Source of the DNA: Pandoraea eparura
Lineage (GTDB): Bacteria; Pseudomonadota; Gammaproteobacteria; Burkholderiales; Burkholderiaceae
Length of the DNA stretch: 64,000 bases
Direction: 5' to 3'
Assembly (NCBI RefSeq): GCF_902459725.1
Contig: NZ_CABPSH010000003.1
Coordinates: forward strand, 530,653-594,652
A program made the translations under genes and the position numbers. Below are positions 1 through 8,603 of this stretch, piece after piece (the stretch's first letter is position 1; each line of letters begins with the position of its first letter). The notes below the pieces were generated by a model. The model was not told where the DNA came from and did no database searches. It worked only from the letters and a program-made list of their open reading frames with translations.

Positions 1-412
1 GCTGCAACGCTCGCACCTGTTCCGCCGTATTCATCTCCTTGAGCACAATCTCCACCGACGAATGCGCCGCTTCGAACTGCTGCACGGCCTCCGGTAGCCC
101 CCGGTAAAGCATCGAATTGACGAACCCGATGCGCAGGCGTCCCGCCAGCCCGTGCGCGGACTGCAGGGTGACCTTGGCCACGTCCTCCGCTTGCTGCAAC
201 AGCCGCCGGGCTTCGCCCAAGAGCACTTGCCCCGCATTGGTCAGCGCCACGGACTTGTTGCTCCGCTCGAGCAGCTTCACGCCGAGTTGTTCTTCAAAAC
301 GCCGAATATCGAAGCTCAATGCCGGTTGCGAGATGAAGAGCCGACGCGCCGCCCGGCCGAAATGCAACTCCTCCGCGACCGCGACGAAGTATCTGAGCTG
401 CCTCAGTTCCAT
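1..412 (-). CDS. LysR-family transcriptional regulator, 3' part cut by window edge
   Basis: The frame starts with ATG at 412 (MELRQLRYFVAVAEE) and is open to the left edge, so only the first 137 residues are visible. The N-terminal winged helix-turn-helix is typical of LysR regulators (HFGRAARRLFISQPALS, then RRFEEQLGVKLLER), followed by the start of the effector-binding domain (GRLRIGFVNS). The opening sequence resembles the CatR/BenM-like subgroup that regulates carboxylate and aromatic catabolism; that subgrouping is inference. It is divergent from the acyl-CoA dehydrogenase operon, so it most likely controls that operon together with itself. Confidence 0.9.
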   Translation of the reverse strand, partial: MELRQLRYFVAVAEELHFGRAARRLFISQPALSFDIRRFEEQLGVKLLERSNKSVALTNAGQVLLGEARRLLQQAEDVAKVTLQSAHGLAGRLRIGFVNSMLYRGLPEAVQQFEAAHSSVEIVLKEMNTAEQVRALQ

Positions 413-552
413 GAAAGCGCCTCCGGATAACGATAATCAGATCTTATCGTACGTGCCATCAATTGTATTGGACGATTATCAGACTGAACCGTACGCTGGT
501 CTCCAAGAAGCTACGGTGCCAAGGCGCCGCACGATAATTCAGGAGACAGTCA
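413..552. promoter_or_regulatory. Divergent LysR / acyl-CoA dehydrogenase promoter region with LysR-type operator
   Basis: This AT-richer divergent gap holds the inverted repeat CGATAA-N7-TTATCG at 431-449, which fits the T-N11-A rule of LysR binding sites and the ATAC-N7-GTAT style used by CatR/BenM-like members. Related CGATTATC and CGATAATTC elements recur near 473 and 532. The exact -35/-10 boxes cannot be assigned with confidence. Confidence 0.6.
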
Positions 553-2307
553 ATGCTCGAACTTCGGCAAGCGCCCGAGACGTCCAACATCCCCGACAGC
601 CGCGGTATCAATTTCTTCCATAGCGACCCGTCGTTCGGCCCGCTGCTCAAGAGCTACCTGGGCGAGACGGTGTTCCATGGCGTCAGCGACCGGCTCGTAG
701 AACTGGGACAACGCGCGTCCGACGAACTCGACGCCTGGGCGACGAGCGCCGACCACAATCCGCCCACGCTTCGGCAGCGCACACGTCGCGGCGAGGCCAT
801 CCAGCACATCGAGAAGCACCCGGATTACGTCGCGCTCGAACGCGTGGCCTACAGTGAACTCGGCCTCGCCTCGATGAGTCATCGCAGCGACGCACCGCTG
901 CCGCTCGTCAAGTACGCGCTCACCTTCCTGTTCGTGCAGGCCGAATTCGGCCTCTGCTGCCCGGTCAGCATGACCGATTCGCTCACGCGGACGCTGCGTA
1001 AGTTCGGGTCGAAGGCACTCGTGGACCGGTACCTGCCGAGGCTCGCGTCGCAGGACTTCGATACCCTCTTCCAGGGCGCGATGTTCATGACGGAGCAGGC
1101 GGCAGGTTCCGACACCGGACGCACCGTGACGCGCGCGACCCGCGGCGTCGATGCCGACGGCAACGAGGTCTGGAAGCTGACCGGCGACAAATGGTTCTGC
1201 TCGAACGCCGACGCCGATCTGGCCATGGTTCTCGCGCGTCCGGATGACGCGCCCGAAGGCATGAAGGGACTGGCGCTGTTCCTGCTCCCGAAGGTGCTTG
1301 AAAACGGCACGCGCAACCGCTATCACATCGTTCGGCTGAAAGACAAACTCGGCAGCCGGTCGATGGCAAGCGGCGAAATCGTGCTCGACGGCGCCGAGGC
1401 CTACCTTATCGGCGAAGTGGGGCGCGGCTTCCAGCAGATGGCGGACATGATCAACATGTCGCGACTGTCCAACGGCGTGCGTGCGGCGGGCCTGATGCGG
1501 CGCGCCCTCACCGAAGCGCTTCACGTGGCGAGGCATCGCTCAGCCTTCGGTCGCAAGCTCATCGAGATGCCGCTGATGCAGCGCCAGTTGCTGAAGATCA
1601 TGCTGCCGGCGGAGCAGGCCCGGTCGATGTTCATGCAAATCGCCGCACTCCTTCCCCGCGCCGACCGCGGCGATGCGCAGGCGGCCAAATGCGTGCGCAT
1701 CCTCACGCCGCTCGTGAAGCTGCGCGCATGCCGCGACGCTCGCCAGGCGACGGGCGATGCGATGGAAGTGCGCGGCGGCGTGGGCTATATCGAGGAGTGG
1801 GCCGACCCGCGCCTCGTGCGCGACGCGCATCTTGGCTCCATCTGGGAAGGCACGAGCAATATCGTTGCACTGGACGTTGCACGGGCAACGCGGCGCGAAG
1901 GCGCGCTGACATCGCTCGGCCAGTACCTCCATGCGCTGCTCGACGATGCCGCGTTGCCGCCGGAAACCGTCGCATTGCTGCGCGCTGTGTTCGAGCGCGC
2001 CAGCGCGGCGCTCGACAGCGTGGCGGAATGCGGCCGCGACGAGAACGTGCGCGAGGCGGCAAGCGCCGTGTACAACGCGACCACGGCGGTGTTCATGGCG
2101 ACGGAAGCGGCTCGCCTTGCCCCCGACTTCCGCCGGCTGGCCCTCGCCCACCTCATCCTCGAACACAAGCTGCTGCCGCGCGACCCGCTCGCGCCGAAGG
2201 ATATCCGCGACGATGCGCCGCTGCTTCGTCAGTTGGTCGATGAAACGCCGATGCCCCTCGCCGCCGCGATGTCGCTCATGCCCGCGCGTGAAGGCGGTGC
2301 ACGATGA
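553..2307 (+). CDS. AidB-like long-form acyl-CoA dehydrogenase
   Basis: This 584-residue flavoprotein is predicted to oxidise an acyl-CoA thioester at C2-C3. It has the long AidB-like form: an N-terminal extension with NPPTLRQ and a KHPDY stretch, then the dehydrogenase fold with the FAD-binding MTEQAAGSD motif, GDKWFCSN, RHRSAFGRKL and the C-terminal GSIWEGTSNI, whose glutamate sits where the catalytic base of this family lies. The ATG at 553 follows AGGAG. The stop overlaps the start of the CoA-transferase gene by four bases, so the two are translationally coupled. Its pairing with a CoA-transferase and a carboxylate transporter argues for catabolism of an imported acid rather than DNA alkylation response; the substrate is unknown. 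Confidence 0.9.
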   Translation: MLELRQAPETSNIPDSRGINFFHSDPSFGPLLKSYLGETVFHGVSDRLVELGQRASDELDAWATSADHNPPTLRQRTRRGEAIQHIEKHPDYVALERVAYSELGLASMSHRSDAPLPLVKYALTFLFVQAEFGLCCPVSMTDSLTRTLRKFGSKALVDRYLPRLASQDFDTLFQGAMFMTEQAAGSDTGRTVTRATRGVDADGNEVWKLTGDKWFCSNADADLAMVLARPDDAPEGMKGLALFLLPKVLENGTRNRYHIVRLKDKLGSRSMASGEIVLDGAEAYLIGEVGRGFQQMADMINMSRLSNGVRAAGLMRRALTEALHVARHRSAFGRKLIEMPLMQRQLLKIMLPAEQARSMFMQIAALLPRADRGDAQAAKCVRILTPLVKLRACRDARQATGDAMEVRGGVGYIEEWADPRLVRDAHLGSIWEGTSNIVALDVARATRREGALTSLGQYLHALLDDAALPPETVALLRAVFERASAALDSVAECGRDENVREAASAVYNATTAVFMATEAARLAPDFRRLALAHLILEHKLLPRDPLAPKDIRDDAPLLRQLVDETPMPLAAAMSLMPAREGGAR

Positions 2308-3494
2308 GCCCCGCTCGCGTGACCGGCGCACTTCAGGGACTGCGCGTCATTGACCTGAGCCGGGTGCTGGGCGGTCCGTACTGCACGCAGGCGCTCGCCG
2401 ACCATGGCGCCGAAGTGATCAAGCTCGAACCCCCGGGCGGCGACGAAACGCGCGGCTGGGGCCCACCCTTTGTCGGCGAGACGGCCTCGTATTTCGTGGG
2501 GGTCAACCGGAACAAGCAAGGCATCTGCGTCGACTTGTCCCGCGAGGAAGGTCGCGAAGTGCTGTGGCAGCTTCTCGACGGCGCCGACGTGCTCGTGGAG
2601 AACTTCAAACCCGGCACGCTCGAGCGTTGGGGAATGGATTACGCAAAGCTCGCCGAGCGCTATCCCCGCCTGATTCACTGCGCGATCTCGGGCTTTGGAC
2701 CGGACGGCACCCTTGGCGGCCTGCCCGGGTACGACGCGGCCATTCAGGCGATGGCAGGGTTGATGAGCGTGAACGGCGAAAGTGAAGGACCCGCGCTTCG
2801 TATCGGTCTTCCGGTGGTGGACATGGTCACCGGGCTCAATGCGCTGTCAGGGATCTTGCTGGCGCTCGCGGAACGCGAAAAGAGCGGTCTGGGTCAGTCG
2901 CTCGATATCGCGCTGTACGACTGCGCCGTCTCGCTGCTGCATCCGCATTTGCCCAACTACTTTGGCAACGGGCGCACGCCGCAACGCAGCGGCAATGCAC
3001 ATCCGAACATCGCGCCTTACGACAGCTACCGAACTGCGACCGAGCCCATTTTTCTCGCCGTCGGCAACGACCGCCAGTTTGCGAAGCTGGTGTCACATCT
3101 GAACGCGCCTGAACTCGCCCACGACGCACGTTTCGTAGACAACCGCAGCCGTTGCGAACATCGCCGCGAGCTGAAGGAAAGTCTGGAAAGGCTTCTGCAA
3201 GCCCATGCGTGCGAGCCGCTCGCGGCCGAGCTGATTCGCGGCGGCGTGCCGTGCGGGCCGGTGCAAACCGTCGATGCCGTCGCCAGGCACCCACATACGC
3301 GCCACCGGCAATTGATTGTCGAAATCGGCGCGTATCGCGGCACCGGCACCCCGATCAAGCTCTCGCGAACCCCGGCCACCTATCGCACGCCCCCGCCCAC
3401 CCTCGGCGGCAATACCCGGAGCGTGCTCGACGCACTCGGCATTGACGCGACGACGCAACAGCGCTTGTTCGACGCCGGAGTCCTCAAAGGCTGA
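2304..3494 (+). CDS. Class III CoA-transferase (CaiB/BaiF family)
   Basis: The 396-residue product is predicted to transfer CoA between carboxylic acids, probably activating the substrate used by the preceding dehydrogenase. Family features are visible: the N-terminal VIDLSRVLGGPYCTQ and DHGAEVIKLEPPGGDETR segment, the NRNKQGICVDLS strand, and GYDAAIQAMAGLM around residue 145, where the aspartate is the acyl-carrying residue of the family. Length is normal (about 400). The ATG overlaps the upstream TGA (ATGA). Confidence 0.92.
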   Translation: MSPARVTGALQGLRVIDLSRVLGGPYCTQALADHGAEVIKLEPPGGDETRGWGPPFVGETASYFVGVNRNKQGICVDLSREEGREVLWQLLDGADVLVENFKPGTLERWGMDYAKLAERYPRLIHCAISGFGPDGTLGGLPGYDAAIQAMAGLMSVNGESEGPALRIGLPVVDMVTGLNALSGILLALAEREKSGLGQSLDIALYDCAVSLLHPHLPNYFGNGRTPQRSGNAHPNIAPYDSYRTATEPIFLAVGNDRQFAKLVSHLNAPELAHDARFVDNRSRCEHRRELKESLERLLQAHACEPLAAELIRGGVPCGPVQTVDAVARHPHTRHRQLIVEIGAYRGTGTPIKLSRTPATYRTPPPTLGGNTRSVLDALGIDATTQQRLFDAGVLKG

Positions 3495-3586
3495 ACGCGC
3501 TTATCGATCAATCGAAACACGCATTCGAAGCCCCCTTCGAAACAAGCCGGCGAACGAGACCGGCCATCCTTACCTGGAGACATTTC

Positions 3587-4903
3587 ATGCAGAACCACGC
3601 TCAGGGCAGCCCGGCGCGTCAGCCGGGCCGGGCCGCCTTCGCCGCTTTCGTCGGCACGACCATCGAATGGTATGACTTCTATATCTATGCGATGGCGTCG
3701 GCGCTCATCTTCAACAAGCTGTTCTTCCCGCAAGGCGACCCGTTCTACGCCACGCTCGCCTCGTTCGGCACGTTTGCGGTCGGGTTCTTCGCCCGTCCGT
3801 TTGGCGGCCTGATATTCGGTCACCTCGGCGACCGGATCGGCCGAAAGAAGGCCCTGGTGGCCACGCTCGCGATCATGGGCATCGGCACGGTCGGCATCGG
3901 CTTCCTGCCGACCTATGCGAGCGCCGGGGCGCTTGCGCCGACGCTCCTCGTCGTACTTCGCATCGCGCAGGGCATTGCCATTGGCGGTGAGTGGGGCGGC
4001 GCGGTGCTGATGGCGGGCGAGCACGCGCCGCAACGCAAACGCACCTTCCTTGCGTCATTCGCGCAGCTCGGCAGCCCTGCCGGATTGATTCTCGCGCTGC
4101 TTGCGTTCAAGACGGTGGGGCATCTTCCGCGCGAAACGCTGATGGGTTGGGGCTGGCGCCTGCCCTTCCTGGCCAGTGCGGTGCTGCTCGTCATTGGCGT
4201 GTTCATCCGCGCGAGCGTGTCGGAGTCGCCCGAGTTCACGGCGGCCATCGAGCGGGAAAAGCCCGCGCGTCTTCCCATCGTCGATGTGCTGCGCAACGCA
4301 TGGGGCACGGTCCTGCTTTGCCTCGGTGCCAACGTGATCGGCGTGGCCGGCGCATGGTTCCTCAACACGTTCATGCTCAGCTTCACCACGCAGACGCTTG
4401 GGTTGAGTCGGGAGATGATCCTCGACTGCCTGTTCGTTGTGGCGTTCATTCACTTCTTCAACCAGCTCTTTTCGGGGTGGATCGCGCAACGCGTCGGGCC
4501 AGTCAAATTTCTCGCGTGGGCCGCAGGGCTCGCGATGCTCTCGCCCTATCCCATGTTCGCCCTCGTGTCGACGGGTCGTCCGGTGGCCATTGTGATCGGC
4601 ATCGGGATTGCGGTGGTGTGCATGTCGGGTTCGTATGCCGTGATGGCCGGGCTCATGACCGACGCCTTCGACGTGCGCTATCGTTACTCCGCCATTTCGC
4701 TGTCGTACCAGTGCTGCGCGGCAATCGCCGGCGGCCTGACGCCGCTGATCGGCACCTTGCTGGCCCACGCGTGGCCGGGGCAGTGGTGGCCGCTGGCGTT
4801 GTTCTACAGTTCCCTTGCCGCCGTGTCGCTGATTTGCCTGGGCGGGTTGCAATGGAAGCAATCCACCTACCGCGCATCGGCGTCGGTGGCGGTGCCTGAG
4901 TAA
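3587..4903 (+). CDS. MFS transporter, metabolite:H+ symporter (MHS) family
   Basis: This 438-residue inner-membrane permease carries the MHS hallmark EWYDFYIYA at residues 27-35 and the MFS motif A loop GHLGDRIGRKK at about 78-88, with the usual twelve hydrophobic segments. Members of this family import carboxylates and related solutes such as citrate, alpha-ketoglutarate, proline/betaine or shikimate. It starts 92 bases after the CoA-transferase with CCTGGAGA upstream of the ATG, so it probably imports the acid that the two upstream enzymes activate and oxidise. The precise substrate cannot be read from sequence. Confidence 0.92.
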   Translation: MQNHAQGSPARQPGRAAFAAFVGTTIEWYDFYIYAMASALIFNKLFFPQGDPFYATLASFGTFAVGFFARPFGGLIFGHLGDRIGRKKALVATLAIMGIGTVGIGFLPTYASAGALAPTLLVVLRIAQGIAIGGEWGGAVLMAGEHAPQRKRTFLASFAQLGSPAGLILALLAFKTVGHLPRETLMGWGWRLPFLASAVLLVIGVFIRASVSESPEFTAAIEREKPARLPIVDVLRNAWGTVLLCLGANVIGVAGAWFLNTFMLSFTTQTLGLSREMILDCLFVVAFIHFFNQLFSGWIAQRVGPVKFLAWAAGLAMLSPYPMFALVSTGRPVAIVIGIGIAVVCMSGSYAVMAGLMTDAFDVRYRYSAISLSYQCCAAIAGGLTPLIGTLLAHAWPGQWWPLALFYSSLAAVSLICLGGLQWKQSTYRASASVAVPE

Positions 4904-4922
4904 GCGCTCGCCAGCCTCGGTC

Positions 4923-4956
4923 GGCAACGTCGTTCGGTAGTGCGAACGACGTTGCC
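4923..4956. terminator. Hairpin between convergent operons
   Basis: A perfect 14-bp inverted repeat, GGCAACGTCGTTCG and its complement with a 6-base loop, lies in the 65-base gap between the convergent MFS gene and the phenylacetate-ligase-like gene. There is no T tract, but position and symmetry suggest a bidirectional transcription end. Confidence 0.6.
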
Positions 4957-4968
4957 GCCGCAAGACAC

Positions 4969-6207
4969 TCAGTCGTAAGCCCTCGCATCCTCGACCCACT
5001 TCCCATCCGCCGGCAGTGTTCCGGGGGTGACGAAGTCAACGTCCCCGCGCAGCCGGGTCACGTCGCGCAACGTTTGCTGTACGCGCGCGGCCAAGCCTTC
5101 CGGCGGCGCGGTGGTCGTCTCGCAAATCAGGCGCATCCGATCCTCCCCGACACGCCCCTCTACCCGTAGCTTCAGGCGCACCAACTCCGGATAGCGCTTG
5201 GCAATCTCGCCAATCTGCCCCGGATGCACGAACATGCCACGCACCTTCACCGTCTGGTCGGCGCGCCCGAGCCAGCCTTTGAGCCGCATATTGGTACGCC
5301 CGCAAGGGCTGATCCCCGCCTCCACGGCCGACAAATCCCCCGTCGCAAACCGAATCAGCGGATAGTCCGGATTGAAATTGGTGACCACCACTTCGCCAAT
5401 CTCGCCCTCGGGCACCGGCGTCGTACCCCCCGGCTCCACCAGCTCGACGAGGACGTTTTCGTCAACGATCAACCCCGCCTGCGCGTCGCTCTCGAACGCA
5501 ATCAATCCCAAGTCCGCCGTGCCATATGACTGCCGCGCTGTCACACCACGCACACGGAACCACTCGCGCAACGACGGCGGCAATGCCTCACCGGACACCG
5601 TTGCACGTCGAATGCTGCCGAGATCCGCGCCGATCGATTCGCCTTTCTCCATCAGAATCTTCAGGAACGACGGCGTGCCCGCGTAGGCGACCGGTCGCAA
5701 ATGACGAATCGCCTCGAGCTGCAATTCAGTTTGCCCAACGCCCGCGGGAAACACGCAGCAGCCCAACCGTGCCGCCCCGGTCTCGATCATCATCCCGGCC
5801 GGCGTGAAGTGATATGAATACGTGTTGTAGACCAGATCGCCGGCGCGCAGTCCCGCCGCAAACATCGCGCGGGCAAACCGCCACCAGTCGCTGCCGCGCC
5901 CGTCCGGCTCATAGATCGGCCCGGGCGATTGATACACGTGCGCCAGGCCACCGACAGGCGTGGCATTCAAGCCCCCCAACGGCGGATGGCGCACCTGGAA
6001 CGCCGTCAGGTCCGATTTACGCGTCACCGGCAGCCCGGCCAGGGCGGCGCGCGAACCGATCTCGCGTGCGTCCACCGCGCCGAGCGCCTGCGCGAAATAT
6101 GCCGCATGCGCCCGGGCGTGCCCGACCTGCGTCGGCAGCGCCGCCAACAGCGCCGTTTCGCGAACCTCCGGCGCACGGGTTTCCAGCGTGTCGAAGTAAT
6201 CGTTCAT
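4969..6207 (-). CDS. Phenylacetate-CoA ligase-like adenylate-forming enzyme (PaaK family)
   Basis: The 412-residue protein belongs to the short PaaK-like branch of acyl-adenylate synthetases. Visible markers are SYGTADLGLIAFES (aromatic motif plus acidic motif), YPLIRFATGDLSAVE, and GWLGRADQTVKVRGMFVHP, the hinge to the C-terminal domain. It would activate an aromatic or other carboxylic acid to its CoA thioester using ATP. The start chosen is the ATG at 6207 (MNDYFDTLE); a 21-residue upstream extension is possible but unlike the family. It is the last gene of a seven-gene operon encoding a Liv-type importer, so the transporter probably delivers its substrate. Confidence 0.88.
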   Translation of the reverse strand: MNDYFDTLETRAPEVRETALLAALPTQVGHARAHAAYFAQALGAVDAREIGSRAALAGLPVTRKSDLTAFQVRHPPLGGLNATPVGGLAHVYQSPGPIYEPDGRGSDWWRFARAMFAAGLRAGDLVYNTYSYHFTPAGMMIETGAARLGCCVFPAGVGQTELQLEAIRHLRPVAYAGTPSFLKILMEKGESIGADLGSIRRATVSGEALPPSLREWFRVRGVTARQSYGTADLGLIAFESDAQAGLIVDENVLVELVEPGGTTPVPEGEIGEVVVTNFNPDYPLIRFATGDLSAVEAGISPCGRTNMRLKGWLGRADQTVKVRGMFVHPGQIGEIAKRYPELVRLKLRVEGRVGEDRMRLICETTTAPPEGLAARVQQTLRDVTRLRGDVDFVTPGTLPADGKWVEDARAYD

Positions 6208-6302
6208 AGTGACGGAAATACGTTTGAAGATTAATGATCGAGGCACAGTCGTCCACACGAACAAGCGCACAATCGCGCAAAGCCCAGAAGAGCCTAGAGC
6301 CC

Positions 6303-7115
6303 TCAGGCTATCCAGCGCTTGCGCCGTCGATAGCTCTTGACGTTGCGAAAGCTCCCCGCGCTGTTGTCTCCGTCCTTGGCGATCCCAAGGTAGAACTCCT
6401 TGACGTCCTCGTTATCGCGCAGGGATGCCGCGTCGCCATCCATCACCACACGCCCGTTTTCCAGGATGTAGCCGTAGTCCGCATAACGCAGCGCCACCAT
6501 CGTGTTCTGCTCCGCCAGCAGAAAACTGACGTTTTCGCGCTGATTCAAATCGCGCACGATCGCAAAGATCTCCTCGACGATTTGCGGTGCAAGCCCCATC
6601 GACGGTTCATCGAGCAGCACCATCGACGGCTGTGCCATCATTGCGCGGCCGATCGCGCACATCTGCTGCTCTCCCCCCGAGGTGTATCCCGCTTGTGACT
6701 TGCGTCGCGTCTTCAGCCGCGGGAAATACGCGTAGATGCGCTCCAGCGCGTGCTGTTGCGCACTACGCGACGCCTGACGCACATAGCCTCCGGTCAGCAG
6801 GTTCTCTTCGATGGTCAGGTGCGCAAAGCAATGACGCCCCTCCATCACCTGGATCACGCCGCGCTTGACGAGGCCGTTCGGGGTCAGCTTCTCGACGCGC
6901 TCTCCGCGATAGTCGATCGTGCCCTTCGTCACTTCACCGCGCTCGGCCTGCAGCAGGTTCGAAATCGCCTTGAGCGTCGTACTCTTGCCGGCCCCATTGG
7001 CCCCGAGCAACGCCACGATCTTGCCCTCGGGCACTGTCAGCGACACGCCCTTGAGCACCAGAATGACGTGGTCGTAGATGACTTCAATATTGTTGACGCG
7101 CAAACTCGCTTCCAT
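6303..7115 (-). CDS. livF: Branched-chain amino acid-type ABC transporter ATP-binding protein (LivF)
   Basis: This 270-residue ATPase has Walker A GANGAGKST at 38-46, signature TSGGEQQM at 145-152 and Walker B MVLLDEP at 165-171. The MEGRHCF segment and overall order identify it as the LivF half of the ATPase pair. The start at 7115 (MEASLRVNNIEVIYD) is chosen because the frame further upstream is a shadow of the substrate-binding gene. A basic C-terminal tail (KSYRRRKRW) extends beyond the usual LivF end. It partners LivG, LivH and LivM in the same operon. Confidence 0.93.
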   Translation of the reverse strand: MEASLRVNNIEVIYDHVILVLKGVSLTVPEGKIVALLGANGAGKSTTLKAISNLLQAERGEVTKGTIDYRGERVEKLTPNGLVKRGVIQVMEGRHCFAHLTIEENLLTGGYVRQASRSAQQHALERIYAYFPRLKTRRKSQAGYTSGGEQQMCAIGRAMMAQPSMVLLDEPSMGLAPQIVEEIFAIVRDLNQRENVSFLLAEQNTMVALRYADYGYILENGRVVMDGDAASLRDNEDVKEFYLGIAKDGDNSAGSFRNVKSYRRRKRWIA

Positions 7116-7195
7116 GCATGACTCCAGGATCGATGCGGCCTTGGGTCGTCGTGCGTCGTCCGCACTGGGCTGCGCCGTGCGGACGACGGCGTCGA

Positions 7196-8521
7196 TCACA
7201 TCTTGTAGCAGGCGGGTGTCATTCCCTTTTCCTTGGCATATTGCTTGGCCGACGCTTCGAACAGCGGGTGAATCAGGCGCCGGTTGCCCTCGATCCAGTC
7301 GGACACCATCACCCACTTGGTGCCATCCCATTGCTGGATGCGCACCTTGCCCGAGCCCTCGTGATCCTCGCAGCTCGTCTTGATGTCGGGCAGCAGCCCG
7401 GTGGCGCCCAAGGCCTTCAGGCGAGCGGCGTCGATATTCAGGTTCTCGAGCCCCCAACGCACCTGCACCGGCGTCATGACCTTGCCCTTGCCGAACTTGT
7501 TCTGGGCGGTGTTGAGCGCCTCGACGGTGGCCACCGCCGCGGACACCCCACGGTTGTAAAGCACGGAGCCGATCTTCGACGCATCTTGCAGATTGCCCTT
7601 GCCCGCGCCATAGACCACCTTCTCGATGTCGGCGATCAGCGGCACCTGCTTGCCCGCCACGTTCCAGGTGGCGCTCATATACCCCTTGGCGGCCGGGCCC
7701 GCCGGAATCGTGTCTTCCTCGGAGCCGGCCCACCAGCTACCGATGATCCGGTCGCGCGGATAGCCGACCTTCTGCGCCGCCTTGAGCGCCGTCTGATTCA
7801 TCACGCCCCAGCCCCAGAACACGACGTAGTCGGGGTTCTCCTGCCGGATGCGCAACCATTGCGCGCCCTGCTCGTTGCCCGGATGCGCCACCGGAATCTC
7901 GATCAGGTTGAACTTGTGGATCTTCGATTCGGCCTGCAAGGCGACGATCGGCTCCTTGCCATACGCCGAGTCGTGATACAGATAGACGATCTTCTTCCCG
8001 TTCAGCGAGCCGCGGTTCTTGTCGGCCAGGAACTTGATGATGGCCGACGCTTGCATCTGGTAGGTCGTGACCAGTGGGAATGCCCATGGAAATACCGAGC
8101 CGTCCACCGCATCGGTGCGACCGTAGCCCATCATCACCAGCGGCACCTGGTCGGTCGCCGTCTTGTCGATCAGCGCGTACGAAATGCCCGTCGCCATCAC
8201 GTGGTACGCCGTGCCCTTGGTGACCGGGTTCTTTCCCTTGAGACGCTCGTAGCACTCCACGCCCTTGGCGTTGTTGTACTCGGTCTCGCACTCCTCCCAT
8301 GTCAACTTCACGCCGTTGACACCGCCATGCTTGAGATTCACGTATTGCAGATAGTCGATAAAGCCGCCATAGAAGGACTGTCCGTTCGCCCCGTACGGGC
8401 CGACCCGGTAGTCGGCAAGTGCGATGAACTGATCGTTTGATTGCGCAAACGACGCGCCGGTGACCCCCATGCCAAGCACGAGCGCCATGCCTAACGATGC
8501 CGTCAATTGTTTCGTGTTCAT
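7196..8521 (-). CDS. Periplasmic substrate-binding protein of Liv-type ABC importer
   Basis: The 441-residue product begins with a signal peptide (MNTKQLTASLGMALVLGMG, cleavage probably after ASFA) and continues as a type I periplasmic binding protein (FIALADYRVGPYGANGQ, a YHDSAYGKEP region, VFWGWGVMNQTALKAAQ). It belongs to the Leu/Ile/Val or aromatic-acid binding group (Peripla_BP_6). Its operon has two acid-CoA ligases and no amino-acid enzymes, so the ligand is more likely an aromatic or fatty carboxylate than a branched-chain amino acid; that is inference. Confidence 0.92.
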   Translation of the reverse strand: MNTKQLTASLGMALVLGMGVTGASFAQSNDQFIALADYRVGPYGANGQSFYGGFIDYLQYVNLKHGGVNGVKLTWEECETEYNNAKGVECYERLKGKNPVTKGTAYHVMATGISYALIDKTATDQVPLVMMGYGRTDAVDGSVFPWAFPLVTTYQMQASAIIKFLADKNRGSLNGKKIVYLYHDSAYGKEPIVALQAESKIHKFNLIEIPVAHPGNEQGAQWLRIRQENPDYVVFWGWGVMNQTALKAAQKVGYPRDRIIGSWWAGSEEDTIPAGPAAKGYMSATWNVAGKQVPLIADIEKVVYGAGKGNLQDASKIGSVLYNRGVSAAVATVEALNTAQNKFGKGKVMTPVQVRWGLENLNIDAARLKALGATGLLPDIKTSCEDHEGSGKVRIQQWDGTKWVMVSDWIEGNRRLIHPLFEASAKQYAKEKGMTPACYKM

Positions 8522-8603
8522 GCTGTGTCTCCGTCTGTGGTTTTTTTCATGGCAAACGCTGCTGCGGCACCGCACGACGCACCGTGCGCCACCGTGTCTA
8601 ACC

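Noticed and set aside
550..1536. Long minus-strand frame opposite the acyl-CoA dehydrogenase
   Set aside because: It lies wholly inside a gene with clear motifs on the other strand; His/Arg/Ala-rich composition is typical of shadow frames in high-GC DNA.
553..2307. DNA-alkylation response protein AidB
   Set aside because: Sequence type is similar, but the operon with CoA-transferase and carboxylate transporter makes a catabolic role more likely.
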